Source: Tepidimonas taiwanensis
GTDB lineage: Bacteria > Pseudomonadota > Gammaproteobacteria > Burkholderiales > Burkholderiaceae_C
Length of the DNA: 64,000 nucleotides
Direction of reading: 5' to 3'
NCBI RefSeq assembly: GCF_020162115.1
Contig: NZ_CP083911.1
Coordinates: 744,001-808,000 of the forward strand
Shown here: positions 9,081 through 17,860 of the stretch, one piece after another
How positions within the stretch are numbered: the first letter of the stretch is position 1
How the letters are laid out: each line of letters starts with the position of its first letter
Notes under the pieces: model-generated
What the model saw: only the letters and a program-made list of their open reading frames with translations
The model's database searches: none
What the model was told of the DNA's origin: nothing
Program-made: the position numbers and the translations under genes

Positions 9081-9266
9081 TCAGAAACAGCTCCAGAGCT
9101 GATCGGCGAGCGTGCGCAGGAAATCCGCGCGCCCGTAGCTCGCGAACACGGCCGCGCACAGGCCGATCGCCACCCCCCACGCGAGCGCGCGCCACAGCGA
9201 CGCACGCGGGCGTGCGGCGGGCGATCCGCGATCGGGGCTGGGGGTGGGGCGGTCGGGCGGGAGCAT
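9081..9266 (-). CDS. Small single-pass membrane protein, unknown function
   Basis: A 61-residue frame starting at ATG 9266: a proline/arginine-rich N-terminal half (about 30 residues) followed by one hydrophobic segment, LWRALAWGVAIGLCAAVFASYG, and a short C-terminal tail RADFLRTLADQLWSCF. It begins 27 bp after the MFS gene and ends 63 bp before the methyltransferase, on the same strand as both, which favours a real gene in a transcript. I do not recognise the family. No convincing ribosome-binding site is visible. Confidence 0.5.
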   Translation of the reverse strand: MLPPDRPTPSPDRGSPAARPRASLWRALAWGVAIGLCAAVFASYGRADFLRTLADQLWSCF

Positions 9267-9293
9267 GGGGCGCAACCGGCTCAGGCAGGCGTT

Positions 9294-10526
9294 TCAGGCG
9301 GCGCTGGCACCTGCTGCGCGCACGGGGCCGCGGCGGATCGGCGACTCGACGATCGGCCAGTTGACGACCGCGGCGAAGACGCCGAGCGCGATGGACATCC
9401 ACCACACGATGTCGTAGCTGCCGGTACGGTCGTAGAGCCAGCCGCCCAGCCACACACCGAGGAAGCTGCCGACCTGGTGGCTGAAAAAGACGAAGCCGCC
9501 CAGCATCGACAGGTGCGCAACGCCAAAGATCTGCGCGACGATCGCGTTGGTCGGCGGCACGGTGGACAGCCACAGCAGCCCCATCGCCGCGGCGAACAGG
9601 GACACGCTCCACGGCGTCAGCGGCGCGGCGAGGAACAGTGTGATGGCCACCGAGCGCAGCAGGTAGATGGCGGCAAGGATCTTGCGCTTCGCGAGGCGCT
9701 GGCCGAGTGCGCCGGCGGCGTAGGTGCCGAAGACGTTGAACAGCCCGATCAACGCCAGCGCCGTGCTCGCGACCTGGGGCGAGAGCCCCTGGTCCTTGAG
9801 GTAGCTGGGCATGTGCACGCCGATGAACACCACCTGGAAGCCGCAGACGAAATAGCCCGCCATCAGCAGCTGGAAGCTGCGGTGGCCGAACGCCTCGCGC
9901 ATCGCCTGCGCGATGGTCTGCTCGCGCACGGCCGCGGGCGAGCCGCCCGTGAAATCGGGCTCGCGCAGCCCCCACGCCAGCGGCCCGATCAGCAGCACCG
10001 CACCGGCGAGTACGAGCAGCGCCTGCTGCCAGCCTAGCGCGGCGATCAGCCAGCCCTCCACCGGTACCATCAGGAACTGCCCGAACGAGCCAGCCGCCGC
10101 CGCCAGCCCCATCGCCCACGAGCGGCGCTCGGCCGGGATCTGGCGGCCGATGACACCGTAGATGATCGCGTAGGTGGTGCCGGCCTGGGCAGCGCCAATC
10201 AGCACCCCGGTCGTCAGCGCAAACAGCAGCGGCGCGGTCGCCAGCGCCATGCCCGCCAGCCCCAGTGCGTACAGCACCGCGCCGCCGAGCAGCACGCGGT
10301 ACGGGCCGAAGCGGTCGGCCAGCATCCCCGCGAAGATGCCAAACGCCCCCCACGCGAGGTTTTGCACCGCCATCGCGAAGGCGAAGGTCTCGCGTGTCCA
10401 CCCCTGCGCCTGGGTGATGGGTTGCAACCACAGGCCAAAGCCGTGGCGGATGCCCATCGAGAGGGTGACGATCAGCGCGCCGCACAGCAGCACCTGGGCG
10501 GCGGAAAGACGGCGGGTGTCGGCCAT
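9294..10526 (-). CDS. MFS transporter, OFA/monocarboxylate-like
   Basis: Major facilitator protein of 410 residues with twelve hydrophobic segments. The loop 2-3 motif is GMLADRFGPYRVLLGG (about 60-75), and the opening SMGIRHGFGLWLQPITQAQGWTRETFAFAMAVQNL is typical of the oxalate/formate-antiporter and monocarboxylate-like group, whose substrates are small organic acids. The substrate here is unknown. It is the first gene of the minus-strand run leading to dapA and bamC and faces a 476-bp region shared with parE. Confidence 0.75.
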   Translation of the reverse strand: MADTRRLSAAQVLLCGALIVTLSMGIRHGFGLWLQPITQAQGWTRETFAFAMAVQNLAWGAFGIFAGMLADRFGPYRVLLGGAVLYALGLAGMALATAPLLFALTTGVLIGAAQAGTTYAIIYGVIGRQIPAERRSWAMGLAAAAGSFGQFLMVPVEGWLIAALGWQQALLVLAGAVLLIGPLAWGLREPDFTGGSPAAVREQTIAQAMREAFGHRSFQLLMAGYFVCGFQVVFIGVHMPSYLKDQGLSPQVASTALALIGLFNVFGTYAAGALGQRLAKRKILAAIYLLRSVAITLFLAAPLTPWSVSLFAAAMGLLWLSTVPPTNAIVAQIFGVAHLSMLGGFVFFSHQVGSFLGVWLGGWLYDRTGSYDIVWWMSIALGVFAAVVNWPIVESPIRRGPVRAAGASAA

Positions 10527-11002
10527 GGCCTGAACTGTAGCGGAAGCCGCCGCGCGGCGCAGCCGCCAACGGCGCGGTGATGCGGCGCGGATGGCGAACG
10601 AATTGCAGCCTGGATGTCAGCTACCGGGGCCAAGTCCTTGCTGGAATGGGGGTATTCGCGGTTTTCCCATGCCGCTGTGGATAACTTTGTGGGAAACCCG
10701 TGGTCACGCCGTGCAAAGCCCGATCCCACAAGGGTTTGAACAAAATGCCCAAATTTTCAGCAGGCATAAAACATTTGAAAAAACAAATGGATGCGACTAT
10801 TTTCCGAGTGCGCTTCGGTGCGAACGAGAGAGGCGCCGGCGTTGCGGATCGATGGGCGGCACCGGCGCGGCGTGTGCACAACCACGGACCGTGCCGCCTG
10901 TCAAGCCCCGCAACAGCCCCATAACCGCCCCGGTAACGGCCCCCGCCGCAGCACCCGGACCGCCCCGCGCGCGGGGCGGCGTGGTCCGTACAATCCGCCG
11001 CC
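10527..11002. other. Divergent MFS/parE intergenic region with AT-rich patch and DnaA-box match
   Basis: A 476-bp gene-free stretch. It contains one perfect consensus DnaA box on the plus strand, TGTGGATAA at 10676-10684, followed by a near match TGTGGGAAA at 10689-10697, and an unusually AT-rich patch at about 10737-10805. The two TGTGG motifs lie between short inverted arms (TTTTCCCA and TGGGAAA). The remainder is GC-rich and includes a long run with repeated CCGCCCC/GGGGCGG elements just before parE. I see no open frame that looks coding. Confidence 0.5.
10989..10994 (+). promoter_or_regulatory. Putative -10 box of parE (very short or no leader)
   Basis: TACAAT lies only 8 bp before the parE ATG at 11003, so transcription would start at or very near the start codon. 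There is no recognisable -35 box and no ribosome-binding site in the intervening bases, which fits a leaderless message. parC has the matching GACAAT (18865-18870) at a similar distance from its ATG. Confidence 0.4.
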
Positions 11003-12988
11003 ATGTCCGTATCCGCCACCGAGTCCACCGCGTCCACCGGCTACGCCGAGAGTGCCATCCGGGTGCTCAAGGGACTGGAGCCCGTGCGCCAGCGGCCGGG
11101 CATGTACACCCGCACCGATTCGCCGCTGCACATCGTGCAGGAGGTGATCGACAACGCCGCCGACGAGGCCCTCGCAGGGCATGCCCGGCGCATCCGCGTG
11201 ACGCGCCATGCGGACGGATCGGTCAGCGTCGAGGACGACGGCCGCGGCATCCCGCACGGGCTGCATCCCGAGGAGCAGGCCCCGGTGCTGGAGCTGGTCT
11301 TCACCCGCTTGCACGCCGGGGGCAAGTTCGACAAGGGCAAGGGCGGCGCCTACAGCTTCTCCGGTGGGCTGCACGGGGTCGGCGTGAGCGTGACCAACGC
11401 GCTGGCCAGCCGCCTGGAGGTCGAGAGCCACCGCGACGGGCATGTGGCGCGCATCGCGTTCGCGGACGGCGAGGTGGCCGAGCCGCTGACACGCCGGCCG
11501 CTGCAACCCGGCGAGCGGCGCCAAGGGACGACCGTGCGCGTGTGGCCCGACGCGCGCTATTTCGACAGCGTCGAGCTGCCGATGGCGGAGCTGACGCACC
11601 TGCTGCGCAGCAAGGCGGTGCTACTGCCCGGCGTGACGGTGACGCTCACCGACGAAAAGACCCGGCAGACGCAGAGCTGGCAGTTCAAGGGCGGGCTGCG
11701 CGACTACCTGCAGCAGACGCTCGCGGCCGAGCCGCTGATCCCGCTCTTCGAGGGCGAGGGGTACGCGCCCGCGGGGGACGACAGCTTTGCCGAGGGCGAG
11801 GGCGCGGCGTGGGTCGTTGCCTTCACCGAGGACGGACCGCTGTTGCGCGAGAGCTACGTCAACCTGATCCCCACGCCCGCGGGCGGCACGCACGACAGCG
11901 GGCTGCGTGAGGGGCTCTTTCAGGCGGTGCGCAGCTTCATCGAGCTGCACGCGCTGCTGCCCAAGGGGGTCAAGCTGCTGCCGGAGGACGTGTTCGCGCG
12001 GGCGAGCTATGTGCTGTCGGCCAAGGTGCTCGATCCGCAGTTCCAGGGGCAGATCAAGGAGCGGCTCAATTCGCGCGACGCGCTGCGGCTGGTGGCGTCG
12101 TTCGTGCGCCCGGCGCTGGAGCTGTGGCTGCACCAGCACGTGGAGCACGGCAAGCGGCTCGCGGAGCTGGTGATTCGCACCGCGCAAAGCCGCCAGAAGG
12201 CGGCGCAGAAGGTGGAAAAGCGCAAGAGCTCGGGGGTGGCGGTGCTGCCGGGCAAGCTCACCGACTGCGAAAGCCGCGATCTCGCGCGCAACGAGCTGTT
12301 TCTGGTCGAGGGCGACAGCGCCGGCGGCAGTGCCAAGATGGGCCGCGACAAGACGTTTCAGGCGGTGCTGCCGCTGCGCGGCAAAATCCTCAACACGTGG
12401 GAGGTGGAGCCGCAGCGGCTCTTTGCCAACCAGGAGGTGCACGACATCGCGGTGGCCATCGGCGTGGACCCGCACCGCCGCGGCGACGCGGTGGACTTGA
12501 GCGGCCTGCGCTACGGCAAGATCTGCATCCTCAGCGACGCCGACGTCGACGGCGCGCACATCCAGGTGCTGCTGCTGACCCTGTTTTTCCGCCACTTCCC
12601 GGCGCTGATCGAGGCCGGGCACGTGTTCGTCGCGCGCCCGCCGCTGTACCGTGTGGACGTGCCGGCGCGCGGCAAAAAGCCCGCGGGCAAGTTCTACGCG
12701 CTCGACGACGGTGAGCTCACGGCGATCCTCGACAAATGCGCGCAGGACGGTGTGCCGCGTGAGAAGTGCCAGATCAGCCGCTTCAAGGGTTTGGGCGAGA
12801 TGAGCGCGGAGCAGTTGTGGGACACGACGCTGAACCCCGACACCCGTCGCCTGCTGCCGGTGACGCTGGGCGACGGGGATGCGGCCGCGACCGTGCGCTG
12901 CTTCGACCAGCTGATGGGCAAGGGCGAGGCGGCTGCCCGGCGCGAGCTGTTAGAGCGCTACGGCGACGCGGTGGACGTCGACGTCTGA
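11003..12988 (+). CDS. parE: DNA topoisomerase IV subunit B
   Basis: ATPase subunit of topoisomerase IV, 661 residues, which with ParC decatenates daughter chromosomes. GHKL ATPase motifs: EVIDNAADEA, DDGRGIP and GGLHGVGVSVTNAL within the first 140 residues. TOPRIM motifs: LVEGDSAGGSAKMGRD and DADVDGAHI. The protein lacks the roughly 170-residue insert found in the C-terminal half of gammaproteobacterial GyrB and opens with AESAIRVLKGLEPVRQRPGMY, which supports ParE rather than GyrB. Its partner parC lies 6 kb downstream rather than adjacent. Its 3' end overlaps the converging PAP2 gene by 31 bp. Confidence 0.92.
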   Translation: MSVSATESTASTGYAESAIRVLKGLEPVRQRPGMYTRTDSPLHIVQEVIDNAADEALAGHARRIRVTRHADGSVSVEDDGRGIPHGLHPEEQAPVLELVFTRLHAGGKFDKGKGGAYSFSGGLHGVGVSVTNALASRLEVESHRDGHVARIAFADGEVAEPLTRRPLQPGERRQGTTVRVWPDARYFDSVELPMAELTHLLRSKAVLLPGVTVTLTDEKTRQTQSWQFKGGLRDYLQQTLAAEPLIPLFEGEGYAPAGDDSFAEGEGAAWVVAFTEDGPLLRESYVNLIPTPAGGTHDSGLREGLFQAVRSFIELHALLPKGVKLLPEDVFARASYVLSAKVLDPQFQGQIKERLNSRDALRLVASFVRPALELWLHQHVEHGKRLAELVIRTAQSRQKAAQKVEKRKSSGVAVLPGKLTDCESRDLARNELFLVEGDSAGGSAKMGRDKTFQAVLPLRGKILNTWEVEPQRLFANQEVHDIAVAIGVDPHRRGDAVDLSGLRYGKICILSDADVDGAHIQVLLLTLFFRHFPALIEAGHVFVARPPLYRVDVPARGKKPAGKFYALDDGELTAILDKCAQDGVPREKCQISRFKGLGEMSAEQLWDTTLNPDTRRLLPVTLGDGDAAATVRCFDQLMGKGEAAARRELLERYGDAVDVDV

Positions 12989-13749
12989 GTCGCTTGAACG
13001 GCGGGGTCCGTCGTGGCCCGGTGCCCCCACCACTGCCACGCGGCATGGTGCAGCAGTGCCGCCGTCCAGCACAGCCACGCGGTCCACAAGGTGTGGCTCG
13101 GGTAATGCGCGCCGCGCACCGTCTGCACCGCGCCAAACGCCAGCCCCACGAGGCCGATGCCGATCCACAGGTACCACGCCACCGGCCACGCGGCCGCACC
13201 GGGCCGTCGGCGCGGGGCCCACGCCAGGGCCAGCGGCCACCAGCCGAATGCGGCGGAAGCGTGCCCGCCGGGGAAGCATCGGCCCGGTCCGCCGTCGGGC
13301 ACCCCCCACGCCCAGTGTGACACCCACTGCGCCGTTCCGCCGTAGCGCGCCAGGTCCCACGGACAGCTGGTCAGGCTCGAGCGTTTGAGGGCGGCGATGA
13401 GCAGCAGGCACAGCGTGACGCCCAACGCCGCTTCGAGCCAGCGGCGGCTGCGGGCGTCGCGCCAGCCGTGGCGAACCAGCGCGAGCACCGTGCATCCCCA
13501 CAGCCCCGCGAACAGCCACGCGACCACCGTGCGCGCGGCGTCGTGGCCCCAGTGCGCAAGCCACGGGTGGTGACGCCAGCCGAACCCCGTCGCGTCGGCC
13601 CAGCGGTCCATGACCCAGCGGTCCAGGCCGCTCGCATCCCAGGCCAGTACGAGCACGGCAAGCGCCCCCCACAGGCGCAGCGCCGGCGACGTCCACCACC
13701 GCGCGCCGCGGCCGAACGGGCGGGCGGTGGCCGTGTGTTCATGTCCCAT
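12958..13749 (-). CDS. PAP2-family membrane phosphatase (lipid phosphatase)
   Basis: Integral membrane protein of 263 residues with about six hydrophobic segments. The three-part phosphatase signature is recognisable: LKRSSLTSCPWDL (motif 1), PGGHAS (motif 2, normally PSGH) and VRGAHYPSHTLW (motif 3, with the essential Arg and His). Relatives dephosphorylate undecaprenyl pyrophosphate, phosphatidylglycerol phosphate or lipid A. Divergent from the response regulator with only 54 bp between starts; the candidate regulator box lies in that gap, so both may be controlled together. ATG 13749 was chosen; GTG 13755 is an alternative. Its context next to eptA and dgkA suggests an envelope-lipid role. 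Confidence 0.8.
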   Translation of the reverse strand: MGHEHTATARPFGRGARWWTSPALRLWGALAVLVLAWDASGLDRWVMDRWADATGFGWRHHPWLAHWGHDAARTVVAWLFAGLWGCTVLALVRHGWRDARSRRWLEAALGVTLCLLLIAALKRSSLTSCPWDLARYGGTAQWVSHWAWGVPDGGPGRCFPGGHASAAFGWWPLALAWAPRRRPGAAAWPVAWYLWIGIGLVGLAFGAVQTVRGAHYPSHTLWTAWLCWTAALLHHAAWQWWGHRATTDPAVQATQTSTSTASP

Positions 13750-13771
13750 GCCCACAGTACACTGCGGCCGG

Positions 13772-13788
13772 ATTAACCGTGGCTTAAG
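13772..13788. promoter_or_regulatory. Candidate PmrA-type box between PAP2 gene and response regulator
   Basis: ATTAAC (13772-13777), five bases, CTTAAG (13783-13788): the arrangement of the PmrA/BasR direct repeat (YTTAAK-N5-YTTAAK), with one perfect and one 4/6 half-site. It is 15 bp upstream of the regulator ATG and near the -35 position of a TACTGT element (minus strand, 13753-13758) before the PAP2 gene. A related site is at 15886-15902 before eptA. Confidence 0.5.
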
Positions 13789-13803
13789 CGCTGGTCACCC
13801 CCC

Positions 13804-14514
13804 ATGCGTGTGTTGATCGTCGAGGACGACCCGGCCATCGCCGAAGGCCTGGCCGTGCTGTTGCGCGCGCACGGCTACGGCTGCGACGTGTGTGCGACGC
13901 TGGCCTGCGCGGACGCGGCGCTGGCGGTGGAGGCGTTTGATCTGGTGCTGCTGGACCGGGGGCTGCCCGATGGCGACGCGCTGCCGTGGCTGCAGGCGCG
14001 GCGCGCGCGCGACTGGGGGGTGCCGGTGCTGATCCTGACCGCGCGCGATGCGCTGCCGGACCGGGTGGCGGGGTTGGACCAGGGGGCGGACGACTATCTG
14101 GTCAAGCCGATTGCGCCGGAGGAGCTGCTCGCGCGCATGCGGGTGGCGCTGCGCCGCAGCGAGGGGCGCGCCGATCCGCTGCTGCGCCACGGCGACCTGG
14201 TCGTGGACCCGGCGGCGCGGCGGGTGTGGCGCGGTGGTCAGCCGGTGCCGCTGCGCGCGCGGGAGTTCGCCGTGTTGATGGTGTTACTGCGCGCGCGCGG
14301 GCGCGTCGTGACGCGCCAGCGGCTGCAGGAGGCGCTGTACGGGTTCGACGAGGCGGTCGAGAGCAACGCCCTCGAGGTGCACGTGCACCACCTGCGGCGC
14401 AAGCTCGGCGATGGGCTGATCCAGACGATGCGCGGGGTGGGGTACAGCATCCCGGTCGTGCCCGAGGCCGCGCCGGGGGCGGCGCCGGAACCCTTTCCGG
14501 GGTCCGCGCCATGA
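13804..14514 (+). CDS. OmpR/PhoB-family response regulator (PmrA/QseB-like)
   Basis: Two-domain regulator of 236 residues. The receiver domain has the acidic pair ED in VEDD (7-9), the phospho-acceptor Asp51 in LLDRGLPDG, Thr in ILTARD and Lys in YLVKP. The C-terminal winged helix ends with NALEVHVHHLRRKLGDGLIQTMRGVGYSI, typical of the PmrA/QseB/TctD branch. The stop overlaps the kinase start (ATGA). A proline/alanine-rich tail of about 20 residues follows the wHTH. Neighbouring eptA and the CTTAAG boxes suggest a PmrAB-like role, but no signal can be read from sequence. Confidence 0.9.
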   Translation: MRVLIVEDDPAIAEGLAVLLRAHGYGCDVCATLACADAALAVEAFDLVLLDRGLPDGDALPWLQARRARDWGVPVLILTARDALPDRVAGLDQGADDYLVKPIAPEELLARMRVALRRSEGRADPLLRHGDLVVDPAARRVWRGGQPVPLRAREFAVLMVLLRARGRVVTRQRLQEALYGFDEAVESNALEVHVHHLRRKLGDGLIQTMRGVGYSIPVVPEAAPGAAPEPFPGSAP

Positions 14515-15890
14515 GCGCACCGTCTGCCGCCCCCCGCCGCCGCCTGTGGCGCCACCTGTGGGTGTGGGCGATGGGAGCGCTGCTGCTCGTGTGGGCGACG
14601 CTGGTGGCGGTGGCTTACCACACGGGTGTGCACGAGGCCGAGGAGATCACCGACGGACAGCTCGTGTCGGTGGCGCAGCTGCTGCTGCGCCAGCCGTGGC
14701 CGGCGGAGGCAGGGGGCGCGACGGCGTCGCCCGCCGGCGTACCGGTACCGCTGCCGGGCATCGAGGGCCGCTACGCCCCGCCGGTGCGCGTTGCGCTGTG
14801 GCAGGGCGAGCGCCTGTGGTGGGACAGCGACGGGCTGGCCGCCAGCCTTCCACAGCCGCTGCCGCCCGGTCATCACACGCTGGTGCTGACCGCCGGTGGC
14901 GAGCCGCGCGTGTGGCGCTGGTTCGTGGCGCAATCGGGCGAGCGCCGCGTCGCGGTGGCCATCGACACCACGCGCCACCGGGCGCTGGGGCGTGACATCG
15001 CCGAGCACGTCGTGCGGCCGGCCCTGGTGCTGCTGCCGCTGCTGGCGGTGCTGCTCGCGTGGGGCATACGGCGTGGGCTGGCGCCGCTGCAGCGCCTCAC
15101 CACTGCGATCGACCGGCTCGATGCACGGGCCGGCGAGACGCTGCCCGCGGAGTCCCGTTTCGTCGAGCTTTCCAGCATCGTGCGCGCGCTCAACGGGCTG
15201 GTGCAGCGCCTGCAGCAGCTGTGGGAGCGCGAGCGGCGCTTCACGTCGGACGTGGCGCACGAGCTGCGCACGCCGCTCGCGGCGCTGGCGCTGCAGGCAC
15301 GCGTGGCGCGGGAGCAGCCCGGACAGCCGGCGGGCGACGCGGCGCTGCGGGCGGTGGAGGAACAGGCGCTGCGCGCCGGGCACGTGCTGGCTCAGTTGCT
15401 GGCGCTGGCGCGGGCGCAGGGGCCGCAGGCGCCGGCGTGGGGGCCGGTCGATCTGGCGGCGCTGGCGCGCGACGTGGCGGCGGAGCACGCGGCGCTGGCG
15501 CACGAGCGGGGACAGACGCTGGGCGTGACAGCGCCCGAGACGCCGGTGGTGGTGCCAGGGCAGGCGGCGCTGCTGGCGCTGGCGCTGCGCAACCTCGTCG
15601 ACAACGCGCTGCGCCACACCCCGCGCGGCACGCAGGTCGATATCGCCGTCGCGGCGTCCGCGGATGGCGTCACGCTGACCGTGCGCGATGACGGTTCGCG
15701 TGCCGTGGGCCCGCCAACCACCCATACGGAGGGACCGGGGCTCGGCATCGGTCTTTCGCTGGTGCAGCGCATCGCGGACCGGCACGGTGCCGTGCTGCGG
15801 CACGAGACGCCAACGGCCCCGTGGACCACCGCCTACACGCTGCACTGGCCCGCCACCGCAGCGGCGGCGTCCCCCGCCCAGACGGCTTAA
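14511..15890 (+). CDS. Sensor histidine kinase (PmrB/QseC-like)
   Basis: Membrane kinase of 459 residues: first transmembrane helix about 17-37, a periplasmic region of some 125 residues, second helix about 165-185, HAMP-like linker, then HisKA with RRFTSDVAHELRTPLAALAL (phospho-acceptor His250) and HATPase_c with the N box LRNLVDNALRHTP and G boxes around VRDDGS and GLGIGLSLVQRIA. QseC/PmrB-type kinases share the VAHELRTPLAAL sequence. Translationally coupled to the preceding regulator. It presumably phosphorylates that regulator; the periplasmic sensor part is proline/alanine-rich and gives no clear clue to its signal. Confidence 0.9.
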   Translation: MSAPSAAPRRRLWRHLWVWAMGALLLVWATLVAVAYHTGVHEAEEITDGQLVSVAQLLLRQPWPAEAGGATASPAGVPVPLPGIEGRYAPPVRVALWQGERLWWDSDGLAASLPQPLPPGHHTLVLTAGGEPRVWRWFVAQSGERRVAVAIDTTRHRALGRDIAEHVVRPALVLLPLLAVLLAWGIRRGLAPLQRLTTAIDRLDARAGETLPAESRFVELSSIVRALNGLVQRLQQLWERERRFTSDVAHELRTPLAALALQARVAREQPGQPAGDAALRAVEEQALRAGHVLAQLLALARAQGPQAPAWGPVDLAALARDVAAEHAALAHERGQTLGVTAPETPVVVPGQAALLALALRNLVDNALRHTPRGTQVDIAVAASADGVTLTVRDDGSRAVGPPTTHTEGPGLGIGLSLVQRIADRHGAVLRHETPTAPWTTAYTLHWPATAAAASPAQTA

Positions 15891-15902
15891 GGTGGCGATA
15901 AG
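15886..15902 (+). promoter_or_regulatory. Candidate PmrA-type box upstream of eptA
   Basis: CTTAAG (15886-15891), five bases, GATAAG (15897-15902), overlapping the last codons of the kinase gene and ending 24 bp before the eptA ATG. Same half-site and spacing as the box at 13772-13788. The intergenic region is otherwise GC-rich and has no clear -10 box, so it could act on readthrough or on a weak eptA promoter. Confidence 0.4.
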
Positions 15903-15926
15903 CCGGCCCGGCCACCATCCGGGCCC

Positions 15927-17645
15927 ATGACGGAATCGGTAGCGATCAAGGGTCGGGCAACAGCGGCCGACGGGCTGACCGCGGGGCGGTCGGCGGTACG
16001 CGCGGGTGGCTGGCACCCGGTGGCTTTGCTTGGGGTGCTGGCGCTGTGGCTCGCGACCGTGGGTAACGGCCCGCTATGGCTGGCGGTGGTGCGGCAGCTG
16101 CGCGAAGGGGGCGGGGCGGTCGTCGGCCCCGTGCTGCTGTGGGGGGCAGCGCTGGCGGCGCTGAACCTGGCGCTGCTCGCGTGGACGGTCTGGCCGCGCT
16201 GGCGTCGTCCGGCGGGCATCGTGCTGCTGGCGCTGGTGGCCCTGCCCAGCCACTTCATGCTGTCGTACGGCGTCGTGATCGACCCGTCGATGGCGGCCAA
16301 CGTGCTGCACACCGATGCGCGCGAGGCGGGCGATCTGATCGGGCCGACACTGCTCGCGGTGGTGGTGCTGGGTGTCGTGCTGCCCGGCTGGTGGTGGTGG
16401 CGCCAGCCGGTGCGCGCCGTGGCGTGGCGGCGCCTGCTCGTGCAGCAGCTGGGGGTCGGGGCGGTGGCGCTGGGGGTGGCGGTGGCGCTGCTGTGGGTGG
16501 GGTTCAGCGATTTGGCGCCGCTGATGCGCAACCACAAGGCGCTGCGCTACATGATCAATCCGTACAACACGGTGTACGCGTTCACGCGGCAGGCGATCGG
16601 CGAGCGCTCGCGCGCGGCGCAGCCCCTGCAGCCGATCGGCGAGGACGTGGTGCCGGCGGCTGCGGCCGCCAACGAAAGTGAGGCGCCGCTGGTCGTGCTG
16701 GTGGTCGGCGAGACGGCGCGGGCGGCCAACTGGGGCTTGGGCGGGTACACGCGGCAGACGACGCCACGGCTGGCGGCGCTGCGCGAGCGGGGCGACCTCA
16801 CGTACTTCGAAAACACGACGTCCTGCGGCACCAACACCGAGACGTCCGTGCCGTGTCTGTTTTCGGCACGCGGCCGTGCGGACTACGACGGTGCGCGCCA
16901 CGAGGAGAGCTTGCTCGACGTCCTGCAGCGCGCGGGGCTCGCGGTGGTGTGGCTGGACAACCAGTCCGGCTGCAAAGGCGTATGCGACCGCGTTCCGCAC
17001 GTCAAGACCGACACACTGGCGGTACCGGGGCTGTGCGACGGGGGCGAGTGCCACGACGAGGTGCTGTTGCGCGAGCTGCCCGGGCAGATCGCGCAGCTCG
17101 ACCCCGAACGCCGGCGCCGCGGGACCGTGGCCGTGCTGCACCAGATGGGCAGCCACGGGCCGGCCTACCACAAGCGTGTGCCGAGTGCGTTTCGCCGCTA
17201 CACGCCGGTGTGCGAGTCCGCCCAGCTCACCGCCTGTGAGCGGCAGGCGGTGGTCAACGCCTACGACAACACCATTGCGTACACCGACCACGTGCTGGCC
17301 GAAACGATCGCGTGGCTGGCGGCACAGCCGCGGCCGGCGGCGCTGCTGTACGTGTCGGACCACGGCGAGTCGCTCGGCGAAAACGGCCTGTACCTGCACG
17401 GCATGCCGTATGCGCTGGCCCCGGCCGAGCAGACCCACGTGCCGATGCTGATGTGGTTCAACGACCGCATGCGCGAGCGCCTGGCGCTGGACGGGGCGTG
17501 CCTGCGCCAGCGCGCGGCGCAGCCCGCCTCGCACGACCACTGGTTCCACACGGTGTTGGGGCTGTTCGATCTGCGCACGCGGGTGTATGACCCGGCGCTC
17601 GATGTGCTGCGCGGCTGCCGGGCCGCGCGGGCCGGCGTCGGCTGA
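15927..17645 (+). CDS. eptA: Lipid A phosphoethanolamine transferase
   Basis: Inner-membrane enzyme of 572 residues, MCR/EptA family. Five N-terminal transmembrane helices (about 30-200) precede the periplasmic sulfatase-like domain. The catalytic threonine lies in SCGTNTETSVPC (Thr304, equivalent to Thr285 of MCR-1); zinc-site residues appear in VVGETARA and in VSDHGESLGENGLYLHG. It moves phosphoethanolamine from phosphatidylethanolamine to lipid A, lowering charge and giving polymyxin tolerance, and releases diacylglycerol. It follows its probable two-component regulators and converges with dgkA, which would recycle that diacylglycerol. Composition matches its surroundings, so it looks native rather than an acquired mcr gene. 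Confidence 0.93.
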   Translation: MTESVAIKGRATAADGLTAGRSAVRAGGWHPVALLGVLALWLATVGNGPLWLAVVRQLREGGGAVVGPVLLWGAALAALNLALLAWTVWPRWRRPAGIVLLALVALPSHFMLSYGVVIDPSMAANVLHTDAREAGDLIGPTLLAVVVLGVVLPGWWWWRQPVRAVAWRRLLVQQLGVGAVALGVAVALLWVGFSDLAPLMRNHKALRYMINPYNTVYAFTRQAIGERSRAAQPLQPIGEDVVPAAAAANESEAPLVVLVVGETARAANWGLGGYTRQTTPRLAALRERGDLTYFENTTSCGTNTETSVPCLFSARGRADYDGARHEESLLDVLQRAGLAVVWLDNQSGCKGVCDRVPHVKTDTLAVPGLCDGGECHDEVLLRELPGQIAQLDPERRRRGTVAVLHQMGSHGPAYHKRVPSAFRRYTPVCESAQLTACERQAVVNAYDNTIAYTDHVLAETIAWLAAQPRPAALLYVSDHGESLGENGLYLHGMPYALAPAEQTHVPMLMWFNDRMRERLALDGACLRQRAAQPASHDHWFHTVLGLFDLRTRVYDPALDVLRGCRAARAGVG

Positions 17646-17860
17646 GCCGCGGGCTTCGATCTACCCAGCGGCGCTTCGGGCTGCGTGAGCCTGACCGACG
17701 CCTTCGCGTCGAGAGATATGAACGAGGGTGCGGCCGGGCCGTCAGATCGTTCCGCGGGGTGCGGCCAGGCCTTACGGACTGGGCCGGCCCAGCTTAGCGG
17801 GTCGCGGCGGGGGAGGTGGGGGCGTGGACGGGCCAGAGAAGGTGTGGTGCTCCGACGGTA

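Noticed and set aside
11003..12988. GyrB
   Set aside because: Short length without the large C-terminal insert and ParE-type N-terminus; parC is also present in the window.
15927..17645. Acquired mcr-type resistance gene
   Set aside because: Composition matches neighbours, it follows its own regulators, and no insertion sequence is nearby; intrinsic eptA is the better call.
17646..17860. Terminator or small gene between eptA and dgkA
   Set aside because: Several GC-rich hairpins can be drawn but none is followed by a T-tract, and no frame has coding character.
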